Source of the DNA: Punica granatum
Taxonomy: Eukaryota > Streptophyta > Magnoliopsida > Myrtales > Lythraceae
NCBI RefSeq assembly: GCF_007655135.1
Contig: NC_045132.1
Location: 10,602,001-10,666,000 of the forward strand
Direction: 5' to 3'
Length of the DNA: 64,000 bases
Below are positions 1 through 11,344 of the stretch, piece by piece. Position numbers and translations under genes: made by a program. The notes under the pieces were generated by a model. The model worked only from the letters and a program-made list of their open reading frames with translations, had not been told where the DNA came from and did no database searches. Each line of letters begins with the position of its first letter. Positions within the stretch are counted from its first letter, which is position 1.

Positions 1-274
1 TAAGGATCCCCGATCGGCGAGCGAGAGGTCCGAGTGTCGGATCGGTTAAGTTGGTCTATCGCCACCAAAGGGTGAGTAAACTCGGATACTCGTGGCTTCG
101 GTTCACGCAGGGATTCGACCATCACGGTTCGATGAACTGTAATGCTAGGATAGTGAACCCACTCCTCGATGCACAAGCCTACTCATCTTTCGGATTCTTA
201 GCCCAACTTGATTAATTCATCGAATTTACGGTGTCAAAACGGGCGAGTCAAGTGCGACCTTAAATCACTCGGTA

Positions 275-280
275 AATAAA
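275..280 (+). promoter_or_regulatory. Candidate polyadenylation signal AATAAA in LTR
   Basis: AATAAA lies in a stretch conserved between all LTRs here (GGTAAATAAA). It is about 310 bp before the LTR end, a reasonable place for the R/U5 border. No transcript evidence is available. Confidence 0.3.
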
Positions 281-318
281 CAAATCGGCAAGCCTAGCGA
301 GCTAGAGTACCGAAAGGG

Positions 319-341
319 CGTGCGGGATATAGGCCCGCACG
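319..341 (+). other. Conserved LTR hairpin with AUAUAGG loop
   Basis: CGTGCGGG (319-326) pairs perfectly with CCCGCACG (334-341) around a 7-base loop, ATATAGG. The same hairpin is seen at the matching place in the E3, E4 and E2-type LTRs, and reversed in E5 and E6. Its role is unknown. It lies in the transcribed leader and near the transcript end. Confidence 0.6.
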
Positions 342-467
342 TAATAGAACCCCCGAATCCGGAATTTTCGGTTCCGCATGACCATTGCCTTAGCATTTAG
401 GTGTACCTCGTACCCCTAGACCCGAGTAACTTGCCGGCCCTCGACCTTCGGATCATAAAATGGCAAG

Positions 468-477
468 TGGCGACTCC
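468..477 (+). other. PBS-like decamer inside the LTR
   Basis: TGGCGACTCC is identical to the first ten bases of the true PBS 122 bp downstream. It recurs at the same place in every LTR of the window that reaches this point. It may be a decoy or ancestral primer site, or a coincidence fixed by descent. Confidence 0.6.
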
Positions 478-589
478 TTCTCACGTGCGTCCGTCGCGCG
501 TTCCCGGGAAAGTGGACACTCCCAAGCCGCGTTTGCTTAGGCTTTGCGCATGCGTGCCCCGACGAGATTAAATTCGGGTGCGCACAGCT

Positions 590-607
590 TGGCGACTCCA
601 CTGGGGA
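590..607 (+). other. Primer-binding site (tRNA-Arg type)
   Basis: TGGCGACTCCACTGGGGA begins three bases after the LTR end. It is complementary to the 3' end of a plant tRNA-Arg ending in GGAGTCG plus CCA, with one likely mismatch. tRNA-Arg priming is typical of Ogre/Tat elements. Confidence 0.85.
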
Positions 608-1199
608 TATCTAGAGGGTTCGGGCTCAATCCCATTTGCTTGCTTGCTTGTTTATTTATCGCTTTCCGCATTTCCCGCTTATCTACTTTACGCACTTTTA
701 TTCCCCGCACATGCATTGCACATCATACTAGCTTCGTAGGGACCTTATCCGACATCCCACGGGCACCAATATAGGAAGCTAGGTTAGTCAGAGGTTCCGA
801 GTAAGGGAACGGATCGAGTCGGCTATGCCACCGAACCGGCCTCCAAAGATCCTCGCTCGATTTCAAGGAATTCACACCCTTGAGTCGGGAGCCCCCATCC
901 CTAGTTAGCGGTTCTCCCAGTAGCACCGAAAACCATGCATACACAGGGACCGTCATGCTGGACCAATTTTTTACCTCCATGCCGTCAACCGACCCAAAAG
1001 TTGAGTCCTTGAGTCGGCCCGTAGTTTTTTTTAGGACGGGCATTTTGTTGTTTTTGTAAGAAAGAGCGCTGTATACTGTAAAGAACACAACTATAGTTTA
1101 TCTTTCCGCACTGCACACATTTTTTCGAAAAAAACTTAGGACATTGCATTGATTTGATTCTAAAAACGTTAAGCCGGCATCTCCTCCATCTAGGTAAGG
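608..1199 (+). other. E1 5' untranslated leader
   Basis: No coding sequence is seen in these 592 bp. The stretch is alignable to the E3 leader (23066-23592) and to the first ~300 bp of the E4 interior. A hairpin GCCCG (1017-1021) / CGGGC (1037-1041) encloses a T-rich loop and has a counterpart in E3. A packaging or dimerisation role is possible but not shown. Confidence 0.7.
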
Positions 1200-2699
1200 A
1201 TGGACCGCCCGGCTCCCGGTCTTAGGCTCGAAGCAATCACGCCACCAAGGCAAGACATCATGCGCATCTGGAGGACTCTCCGACCGGTGGACCACGCATT
1301 CATCCAGGGCATCATCGGAGACGTGGTTATGCTCACCGAGACCCCGGTGGACTGGATCTTCTGGAGGACCGCCGCCGAATTTTGGGATCCCGAGCACGCA
1401 GTATTCAACTTCCAGGCGACGGAGTTAGTGCCTACGATCGAGGAATACACGGCACTCATCCAGAGGCCTACACCCACGACCCACGGCATCTTTGTGCCGA
1501 ATCCGTTCACCACCGTCCAGGGTCAGCTCTCCACTCTTCTCCACATACCCGCTCAAGACTTCCACGAGGAGCTTCATCAAAGGTGGGATCAAGGCATCCG
1601 GATCGCATGGCTCTCCGATTGGACGCTCCTCCGCGCAATGACGCCTACAACGGCTTCCTATCAGCGCGATGCCTGCCATGGATTCCTACTCTTGATCTTT
1701 GGCACTCTCCTGTTTCCGTACTCGCCGAACCACATTGACGGGGCTATAGCCCAAGTCGTCCTCCAAGCGGTGGGAGGCCATAGTTACGTAGAGGCTTTAT
1801 TAGCCGAGACTGTCCGGTCTCTTGACTATGCTAGGGAGGTTTGGCGCGGCAGGATGAGGGGATCCCCACACCTACTTCAGATTTGGCTTCTCGCCCATAT
1901 CCGCCCCTTTTGCTCATCACATCCGTTCTCCTACATCGCCGACGAGCGTTCGCTGATCGAACGCCTGATACCGGTTATCCCACCTCCCGAGCACAGTTTC
2001 TCGGAATGGAGGCGCTTTTGGCGTGAGTTGACGCTCGCACGCTTCTTGTGGGTCGCTCGATGGAATCCCGGCGGCCCCATGATCACAGGATGTCCCGGGA
2101 TTGTGGGAGTCCCCCTTCTCAGCCATTTGGAGAGCACACTTATATTCCCCGGCCGGGTAATCAGACAGCTCGGCGGCCTACAAGACATTCCCGCCGAGGC
2201 GGACCGTCTACCTTTCCGCATCCAATGGGCCGACTCTACATCCACAGCCCCCGCAAGATTCCTGCAGATTCGAGAGATTCGCCGCCAACGGGACGCTTGC
2301 ATCATATAGCGTCTGTACTTCCCCGAACATCCCACCGACGACGAGCGAGTCTTCGCCGCCACTTCAGCATACGTGGCTCGATTCTATGCACGGGGATTGG
2401 CATCCCCGCAGCCGTCCCATGTCGCCCCGGCTCCCCGCGCTACATCCACCCTCGCCCCCGAAGCCGAAAGTTCCATCCAAGCGGCCATGCACGCGGAGCT
2501 ATGGGCCATCATAGAGGAACGAGATAGGCTCCGTTGCGAGCTTGTTGATTCCCGCGCAGAGGTCGCGGACTACTGGGAGTTTCAGACAGAGCTAACTCGA
2601 GCACGCGCCCGGGTCGCACACTTAGATCGGGAGATGGCCCGCTTGAGCGCGGAGTTGGATCGAGTGCACAAATGGGCGCACAACCTTGCCCACCCCTAG
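1200..2699 (+). pseudogene. E1 ORF1 (DUF7745-like retrotransposon protein), one in-frame stop
   Basis: The frame starts at ATG 1200 and is alignable over its whole length to the intact 498-codon ORF1 of E3. A TAG at 2307-2309 cuts it after 369 codons, and the same frame then continues to 2699. Shared features are a conserved N-terminal half with EEYTALIQRP, the hydrophobic CHGFLLLIFGTLLFP, a RWNPGGPM motif, and a C-terminal heptad-rich coiled coil (2480-2680). I recognise the fold only as a plant family often named DUF7745; Ogre elements carry an ORF1 of unknown function at this place. It is separated from gag by 318 bp. Confidence 0.8.
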
Positions 2700-3017
2700 G
2701 ATTAGCGGACGCGCCCATTTTTGCCCTCGCTTGGACCTACGCCGCTTTCAAGCGGCCACCGAGCGCAAAGGGATGTCGGCTTTACGTTTATGTTCCTTTC
2801 TTTTCCGTCGTATGTTCTATTTTGTAAAACTATGGAATTCGAAGCTAATCAATGTAATGACATTAGTACTTTGGAAACTCATGCATCTCATACATCCTGT
2901 CATTTTACTTAGTCCGTACTTACCGTTTGAGATGTCAACGATTGTCCTTACACATTCTTGGAATCTAGGTGATCACAACTGGCGTCTCATCGTTACCCGA
3001 CTCGTCAACGTCTCAGG
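2700..3017 (+). other. E1 spacer between ORF1 and gag
   Basis: AT-richer, non-coding. It matches the position and parts of the sequence of the E3 spacer 25090-25394, for example AACTGGCGTC just before gag. I see no further feature. Confidence 0.6.
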
Positions 3018-6000
3018 ATGGCGGAAGGAGATCACGCCGATGTTTCCGAAGAAGTCAACCCTTCGGTCCCGACTCTCTCTCAACCACCTCCAACACACGC
3101 TCCGCCGCCTCTCACTCCTGCAGGCGTACTCCCGGCATACTCAGGCGCCCTTCCAACGCATCTCCCGCCCCCGGCGTCTTCAGGGGCGCCTTTGCCACCG
3201 GCCTCACTAACTTCCGCCGCCACCGACGACCAAGCCCGCATCACAGCGCTCGAGGGCACGGTCAATCAAATGGCCACCAACATGACAGAGCTGCTTGCCC
3301 TACTCAGAGGACCAAACCGCGCATCCTCGAGCTCCACGCCTCCGCCGGGACAAGGACCGACAGCCGACCCAACTCCTTGGGTCCCACAGACTCAGGCTCC
3401 GGAAAACGTGGAGGTGCCCGTGCCACCAACGCTGCATACGTCCGTAGCCCACCCTTTCACTAGCCCATATCCGCCACCACCGGCCCCCACGGCCGTCCCT
3501 CTTCCACCGGCGACCTTCCTATCCTCGGAGCACATCCTGTCCGCGCCTCCACCCGTTTTTATACCGGCCCCAGCTGTGGCCTACACTGCGCCTCCGATGG
3601 TTTTCCCAACGTCCAGTGCACCTGCCCCGACTCACCTTCAAGCCACGGAGCTTCCTCCCTATCCACAGCCTCACGCTGGCTTCTCCTACCAAACACCGCC
3701 CCCCATAAACACCACCTTCCACGAATCGGGCACGCCGACCCATGCGGCCCAATTCGCCTCACCGACGGACTTCCTCCCTGAGGCCGACGCCGAGCAGGAG
3801 CGTAGGTTGAAGCGAATGGAGGAAACGATACGGGCCCTACAAGCGAGCGATGCCCGTCCCGAAGCGCTATGGCGACTGTAGCCTATTCCCGGGTATGCGG
3901 CTGCCCCCAAAGTTTAAGGTCCCGGAGTTCAAGACCTATGAGGGCACGACGGATCCACGCCACCATCTCCGCCATTACCGAGGGTAGATGCTACAATATT
4001 GGGAATACGAGGAGTTTGTCATCCACTCCTTCCAAGATAGCCTGTCGGGATCGGCCCTCGACTGGTTCATGTCATTGAAGGCTGAGGACATCCCGACGTG
4101 GGAGGATCTCTCCCGGAAGTTCACCGACCAATACCGATATTGCGCGGAGACACCTCCCACCCTCTTGGAGCTGAGCACGAAAGAAATGGCGCGGGGCCAA
4201 AAGTTCGAGGAATATGCCGCCAAATGGCGTGCCCGAGCCGCGAAGCACATTCCCCCGATCAGCGAGGCGCAACAGATCCAGCTGTTCCACTACACACTGA
4301 GAGGAGTATACTATTCACACCTGTTGGCACACACTTCGTCGTTCTCCGACCTCATCGAGGCTGGGAAAAAGCTGGATTTGGGAATCAAGCTAGGAAGAAT
4401 GGAGGACCCCACCAACAAAGGAGAGGAGTTATCAAAGAAGGCTCCCGCAGCGCTGTCGTCTTCCAGCGGGAGGAGAGCGAAAGAAGTTTCGGTCAACGCC
4501 GTCAATACGCCACATCAGGCGCCACAACAATATTCGGTGAATCTCACGACCGCACCGACCACCGCTCCTACCTACTTTCCCCCGCCTCCACAGCACTAAC
4601 TTCAGTCGATCTACTATTCAGCCCCACCGGTCCCGTCGACGACGACCTCAAAGTCATACGACCACTTTGCGCCTGCCCCCGCTCAACCCTCTCAACCCAG
4701 GCCCCCTGTGTCGAGAACTCCTCCACCGGCGCAACAGAACCCCACTTCGCAGGGTCAACAGGCCGGCGGCGCGCCGAGCCGATCCCGCAAATAATACTCG
4801 CCGCTGCCTGCTCCTCTCTCTCACATATATCGGCAACTCTTGGCGGGAAATCAAATTCAGCCGATATCCCCGGGTCCGAACTTCGACCCGTCCGTCCAGG
4901 ATCAATCCAAGCGCTGCGAATATCATCAGGGCGCGCCGGGGCACACTCTCGACAATTGTTGGAGGTTGAGGGACGAAATTCAGAGGAGGATCGACAGCAA
5001 CCGACTCACTTTCAATGCCGTCAGACCTCCAAATGTGCAGGCCAACCCCCTCCCGGACCATAGGCCGAGCTCGGGGCCATCCATCAACATGATCTCTATA
5101 TGCGTCTCGGAGAGGGACGAAGAAGCGCAGGAGAATCCCCCTCCCTTCGTGATCAATTACACTCCCGAAGAACTCACGGTCGGGTTCACGGGACACGTGG
5201 CCTCGCCGGCCCCATTCGTCTTTGACGTCCCCGCTCGGGAGCCGTACTCAGATAGCAAGGTCCCTTGGACCTACGAAGGAAGCATCGGGAGCATCGAACA
5301 GCAATTCAGTATCATGGGGTTGACACGCTCGGAACGGGTATATGAGAACCCGACGGCCAAGGACAAAGGGAAAGCGCCCGCTGTTGAAGACGGAGCGACG
5401 CCCGTAAGCTCACCTTTCCCGTCCAAGAAGGTGACCGAGGAGGAAGCCGAAACTATCACGAAGATCGTGAAGGCAAGCGAATACAAGGTGGTCGAACAAA
5501 TGGCCAAATCCCCGGCCCACATCTCATTGCTTGCCCTCCTCCTCGGCTCGGAACCTCACCGAGAGGCCCTCCTCCAGGTACTGACCGCGGCACAAGTGCC
5601 GAAGGAAACGCCTCCGGACAGGATAGAGGAGACGATCGGGTCCATCTTTTCCAACACTATCTCGTTCTCGGACGACGAGCTCCCGTCCGAGGGTTGGTCA
5701 CATTCACGGGCGTTGCACATTGTCTGCAAGTGCAACAATTACATCATCGGCCGGGTCATGATTGACAACGGGTCCGCCCTCAACGTTTGCCCGGTGACCA
5801 CCCTGAAACAGATGAATGTGGACCTTAACCGAGTCCGCCCAAGCAAAACAGCGGTCCGAGCCTTCGACGGCTCTCGCGGGGAGGTGAACGGGGAGATCGA
5901 CCTCCTCATAGACGTTGGCCCGTGCTCGTTCAGCATCACGTTCCAGGTGCTTGACATCCCGAACGGATTCAGCCTGTTGCTCGGGAGGCCTTGGATCCAC

Positions 6001-6656
6001 TCGGCCGGCGCCGTCCCCTCTTCTCTGCACCAACGACTAAAGTTCATCGTCGAAGATAAGCTCATCACGGTGAAAGGAGAGGAGGATTACGCCATCTACA
6101 AGGAGACGGCGGTGCCTTACATCAGCATTGGGGACGATGAAAACCTCTCGTTCCACTCCTTCGAAACCATCTCCGTCATCCGAGACTACGGAGAGAGTGG
6201 ACCATCCCGCGCCGACCGCATGATAGGGAAGTTTCTCCTGCGCAACAACTATATTCCCGGCACCGGCCTTGGGGCGCGCGGACAAGGGATCAGCCGCCCC
6301 ATTGAGATCGAGGAGTACAAACACAGGAGGGGACTCGGCTTTCGTCCCTCCTGTCATGAGATCATCGAGGCCCGCAAGGGCAACCATCTTCATCGCCTCG
6401 CCGCATACTACAGGAGGTTCAACAGGGGCACTTCAGTCCCCCCGCTATTTCATTTCTTCCCTGGGCCTTCACACATCATAGGAGGCACCCTTGACGGCCC
6501 TTCCTCGAACTCCGACGACACTCCTGCCGCTCCATCAGCCGTGTACGCCGTCACCGAGGAGATTCCTTCAGGGGTTCACATCCGCTTGCCGCAGGAAAAC
6601 GAGGAGCTGGACAACTGGACCTCAGTCTCGCGCAACTCGGCTGTGATTACCGATGT
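3018..6656 (+). pseudogene. E1 gag-protease, disrupted
   Basis: Starts at an ATG matching the E3 gag start. A proline-rich N-terminal region and a short coiled coil run to about 3870. A frameshift there precedes the capsid-like domain (about 3871-4420), then a CX2HX5HX4C zinc-knuckle variant near 4915-4960. An aspartic protease follows, with DNGS at about 5764 and LLLGRPW at about 5965, and then a glycine-rich G-patch-like segment near 6260. Stops lie at 3985-3987, 4597-4599 and 4792-4794; the last two look like CAA to TAA changes when compared with E2. The frame from 4795 to 6660 is open. The stop at 6658-6660 overlaps the start of the intron-like segment. Confidence 0.88.
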
Positions 6657-6867
6657 GTAAGGCTTATCTATGTATAGGATGTTCCCCGCGTGTCGGCATA
6701 GCCATGCGCCACACGGCGGGAGAGGGGTTTCTATTATGGCTTCTTGTTCACAACATCAATGAAATCTCTCACGCATTTTTTTGAATTCTCTTGCATTCTT
6801 TCTCCCTCTCCTATTCTCTATTTCGCAGCGTTATAAACTTTCTAAGACGATTCTCTCGAATTTCCAG
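6657..6867 (+). other. Intron-like segment between protease and RT (E1)
   Basis: It begins GTAAG, overlapping the gag-protease stop codon, and ends TTTCCAG. Removing these 211 bases joins the gag-protease frame to the pol frame with phase kept. The same borders are present in E2 (211 bp) and E3 (191 bp). Ogre elements are known to have an intron at this position; splicing here is inferred. Confidence 0.7.
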
Positions 6868-9800
6868 GCTCCACTCGAATCCAAATCCTCGACGCTTCGG
6901 TTCGAACCTATCCCGAGAGCAACTCGGTGAGCCCCAACCCGTATACTTTGGGGAAGGGCTTCCCGAGGATAGTCAAGTGCCCGAGATAGAAGAGAGTTTC
7001 CGTCGCCTCGAAGACCATCAAATCACCTCGGTCGAGCCAACGAAGGAGATCAACATGGGCACCGAAGAAGAGCCCCACACCTTGAAGATTGGGACAGCCC
7101 TCAACCCCGCGCAGCGAGCCCGGATGATTGACTTCCTGAAGGAATATCAAGAGGTCTTCGCCTGGGCTTATGCCGACATGCCCGGCCTAGACCCCTCAAT
7201 AGTCGAGCACTTCCTCCCACTCGACACTGAGAAATTCCCGCCCAAGCGGCAACAGTTACGATGACAGCGAGCTGGCCTTCTCCTCCGCATCAAGGAGGAA
7301 GTCGTCAAGCAGATCAACGCGGGGTTTCTCGAGGTCTGCAATTATTCCGAATGGGTGGCGAACATTGTGCCAGTGGAAAAGAAGGACGGAAGGGTCCGAG
7401 TCTGTGTTGACTACCGAAATCTCAATAAGGCCAGCCCTAAAGACAACTTCCCCTTGCCGCACATCGACGTCCTAGTCGACAATACGGCGCGCCACGCCCA
7501 ATTCTCTTTCATGGACGGCATCTCCGGATACAATCAGATCCGGATGGCCGAGAAGGACAAACTCAAGACGACGTTCACTACGATGTGGGGAACCTTTTGC
7601 TACCGCGTTATGCCTTTCGGCCTCAAGAATGCGGGGGCAACTTATTAGAGGGCTATGGTCACATTATTCCACGACATGATGCACAAGGAAGTCGAGGTAT
7701 ATGTTGATGACATGATTGCCAAGTCCAAAGAAGGAGAAGATCACCTTGTCAACCTGAAGCGCCTTTTCGACCGCCTAAAAGAATACAAACTCCGGCTCAA
7801 TTCGGCAAAGTGCACATTCGGCGCCCGGTCAGGAAAACTACTGGGGTTCGTGGTCAGTGAGCGCGATATTGAGGTGAACCCGGATAAAGTCAAAGCGATC
7901 AAAGAGCTTCCCCTGCCGTCGACGGTCCGAGAGGTGCACGGCTTCTTGGGGCGACTGAATTACATCGCACGCTTCATTGCGAACCTGACAGATAAGTGTC
8001 AACCACTCTTTCGCTTGCTCCGCAAAAATGCAGTGATGGAATGGGACCACGAGTGCCAGAAGGCCATTGACACCATCAAGGCCTACCTGATTCAGCCGCC
8101 GATATTGGTACCACCCGTGCCGAGCCGGCCCCTCATTTTGTACCTCACAGTGCGCCGACAGTCCTTAGGGTGCATGCTGGGGCAAGAAGACCAGTCGACG
8201 CGCACGGAAAGGGCGATATATTACTTGAGCAAGAAGTTCACCGAAGGTGAATCCAATTATTCGGAGATCGAGAATATGTGTTGCGCGTTGGTATGGGTCA
8301 TGCAAAGGCTCCGACAGTACACACTCTATCACACGATCCGCTTATTGTCAAAAGCGGAACCCCTGAAGTATTTACTCGACAGCCCCTCCTCCATGCGGAA
8401 CCTCGCCAAATGGCGTTGTCAGTTGACAGAGTACGATATCGAATACGTGTCCCGCACTTCGGTCAAGGGGCAGGCGATCGCGGATCATTTGGCAGAATTC
8501 CCAATTGAAGACCACACACTGATTAATCCCGACTTCCCGGATGAGGGAATTCTCCAAATAGACGACGAGGGAGAGAAACCGGGATGGAAGATGTATTTCG
8601 ACGGTGCCGTCAATTCCACGGGATCAGGTATTGGCGCAGTACTGATATCCCCGGACGAACGCTATTACCCGGTAGCGACAAAGATCGACTTCCCGTGCAC
8701 CAATAATGTGGCCGAGTACGAGGCATGTATTCTCGGCCTACAAGCGGCGATTTATTTCAAGGTAAAAGAGCTCGAAGTGTTCGGCGACTCGATGCTCACT
8801 ATCTTCCAGACATTGGGGCAATGGAAGACAAAGGAATCAAAGCTAGTGCCATATCACGAATACCTCGAGAAGTTAACCGAGAACTTCGAGGACATCTCGT
8901 TCACCTATACCCCGCGCATGACAAATTAATTCGCGGACGCACTTGCAACGCTCGCATCCATGGTGAGCATCACGAAGGAAAACCTTATCGAGCCCCTTGA
9001 GATTGAGATAGCCGAAGGACCAGCACACTGCAACTCGATCGAAGCATCCGAGGCAAAGCCGTGGTATGAAGACATCAAGAACCTTCTACGAATCGACCAA
9101 TACCCCCCATTCGCCGATCGCCGCGATCGGAAGACTCTCAGACGCCTCGCGATACATTACATTTTGAGCGGCGAGATACTCTACCGCCGCTCCTTCGACT
9201 CCACACTCCTCTGGTGCATCTACGAACACGAATCACGACGTCTCATGGAGGAAGTGCACGGGGGAAACTGCGGACCCCATATGAACGGTCTCATGCTCGC
9301 TAAGAAGATCATGCGCCTGGGCTATTATTGGTCCACCATGGAGACTGATTGAATGAAGCATGTCAGGCATTGCCACCGATGTCAGGTTTACGCCGATCAG
9401 ATCAAAGCGCCACCCAACGAACTGCGCCCCATGACGGCACCATGGCCTTTTTCGATGTGGGGGATGGACGTGATTGGCCCGATCAACCCCAAGGCGTCTA
9501 ACGGACATATGTTCATTTTGATGGCGATCGACTACTTCACCAAGTGGATCGAAGCCGTCACTCTTGCGTCAGTCACCGCAAAAGCCGTGGCCCGTTTTCT
9601 CATACGCGACGTCATCGCTCGGTACGGGATCCCTGCGACAATCATCACGGACAACGCCAAGAACCTGAACAACAAGGTCATCGATGAGCTCTGTGCACAA
9701 TTCAAAATCCGACACCGCAACTCCACCCCGTACCGTCCCCAAATGAACGGTGCGGTGGAAGCGGCGAATAAGAACATCAAAAAGATCATCGAAAAAATGA

Positions 9801-10307
9801 CGGTGAACTACAAGGATTGGCACGAGATGCTCCCCTATGCACTCTTGACGTACTGGACTTCCATACGGACCTCAACCGGGGCAACCCCGTACTCACTAGT
9901 TTATGGCATGGAGGCCGTTCTCCCAATCAAAGTGGAGATCCCTTCCATGAGGATTATTGCCGAGACCGAACTTGAAGAGGCAGAATGGGCGAAGCAGCGG
10001 TACGAACAGTTGAACTTCATCGACGAGAAAAGGTTGAAAGCGCTGTCACGGACAGTGCTACCAACAAAGAATGGCTCGCGCCTTCAACGCAAGAGTCTGC
10101 CACCGCGACTTCAGCCCCGGCGACCTCGTTTTGAGGAAAGTCCTACACGTCACGCCGGACTCTCGAGGGAAGTTCTCGTACAAATACAACGGCCCCTTCG
10201 TCGTTAAAGAGGTTTTCTCTGGAGGAGCGGTCATTTTGAGTGACATGGACGGCACTGAAAATGCCCTTCCCGTCAACGCCGACGCCATCAAGAAGTATTA
10301 TCCATGA
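6868..10307 (+). pseudogene. E1 pol (RT, RNase H, integrase), disrupted
   Basis: Collinear with intact E3 pol. The RT has YVDD at about 7700, then a degenerate first RNase H, a second RNase H with FDGA (about 8600) and GDS (about 8783), an HHCC integrase finger (about 9258-9385) and a DDE core. In-frame stops are TGA 7262-7264, TAG 7646-7648, TAA 8927-8929 and TGA 9350-9352. A frameshift near 10050 precedes the C-terminal DLVLRKV region, which ends at 10307. The first stop is a CGA to TGA change against E2, as expected from decay of methylated CpG. Confidence 0.9.
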
Positions 10308-10449
10308 GCGCTCGTATGTGTTTTCTTTTTATCAGTCGCCGGGCTCCGCGCCCATTCTTATTGTAAGACACTTCTGTTTCCGCGGACGAACGTCAATTCC
10401 CACATTTTGTCCAATACTAAGCTTTCTTGAGAGAAGAAATAGATTTTCC

Positions 10450-10731
10450 CGCTAGGTCGAAAACCTCTTCGAGGCGGCCTAGGCAAAAGCTAGGGAACGA
10501 GTGGCACGAATTAAAATCCCGCAAAGGGGAGTCGCTGCAAAAGGAGAGCATAAATTATTTCCTCGCTAGGTCGAAAACCCCTTCGGGACGGCCTAGGCAA
10601 AAGTTAGAGGACCCGAGAGGTGCGGTCTCACCCGGACGCGGGAACCGCAGCAAAAGGTGAGCACGTATGTGAGAAAGATCAAATAAAGCACCCCGCTAGG
10701 TCATCACGCATTTTGCGGCCTAGGCAAAAGT
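10450..10731 (+). other. E1 3' UTR array of five hairpins with GCAAAAG spacers
   Basis: H1: CTAGGTCG 10452-10459 pairs with CGGCCTAG 10475-10482, with an inner CCTC/GAGG stem. H2: near 10504-10538. H3: 10566-10573 with 10589-10596. H4: TGCGGT 10621-10626 with ACCGCA 10644-10649. H5: CTAGGTC 10696-10702 with GGCCTAG 10717-10723. Odd hairpins are followed by GGCAAAAGYTAG, even ones by GCAAAAGGWGAG. The same five are present in E2 and E3 with changed but mostly still paired stems. Confidence 0.7.
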
Positions 10732-11344
10732 TAGGGGACAATTTCGGCTCGACCACGAAAGAATAGCAACACCTCTCCGTGAAGCTGCACCGAGTAGTGG
10801 TTCGGCATTCTCCAACGCAAGCAAACTCTCTTCGACTCTCCAGGCTCGAGACTCGCCCTGGAATGGGGTCGAATCGACGTATCCTTGATTCGGAGGATCC
10901 CATAAGATCCCCCCATTACCTTTATGTACATAATTCTACGGGTTATCCGTCTCAGAAAAGCTATTCTTCGATAGGGACACGGCTGCCCTCCAAATGGCCA
11001 CCGATGTCATGTCCCCAACACATCTGTACATAGATTCCTTTACGCGTCGTAGTCTAAACGATTTCACGTGGCTGACATCCTTTGTAGGTTTCTCTTTCCC
11101 CTGTACAGGTGCGATCAGGAACCCCAGAGGATGCTCCCCGCCGACGGATTCGCATCTGCCTCATGTGGCAAGCCGTGTTCTCGAGGACTTGGAAATCGTC
11201 GAGGGATGCGTCGCACCGCCCAAACCAACGACGTTCAGAAAAGGACGAGCGATAAGAGATCATCAATAGTCGCCGCGCATGAAGCAATCCGTATCCAAAT
11301 GCCAAGCGAGCCGTATCTCACAACGCTTTGCGCAAATTCCAAAT
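10732..11344 (+). other. E1 3' UTR, conserved unique part
   Basis: Non-coding but well conserved against E2 (52839-53460) and partly E3 (33096 onward), for example CTCGACCACGAAA and GGAGGATCCCA. The short ORFs here are not shared between copies. Confidence 0.6.

Larger units (their letters stand above)
1..586 (+). repeat. E1 5' LTR, last 586 bp
   Basis: This is the 3' end of an LTR that ends in GCACA. It is collinear with 16533-17118. It contains a possible polyadenylation signal AATAAA at 275-280, a conserved hairpin at 319-341, and a PBS-like decamer at 468-477. The start of this LTR is upstream of the window. Confidence 0.93.

Noticed and set aside
590..607. tRNA gene
   Set aside because: Only the 18 bases complementary to a tRNA 3' end are present; no cloverleaf can be drawn around them.
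10450..10731. CRISPR-like array (repeats with spacers)
   Set aside because: The repeats are hairpins of unequal sequence in a retrotransposon 3' UTR, with irregular spacing and no cas genes; this is a plant genome.
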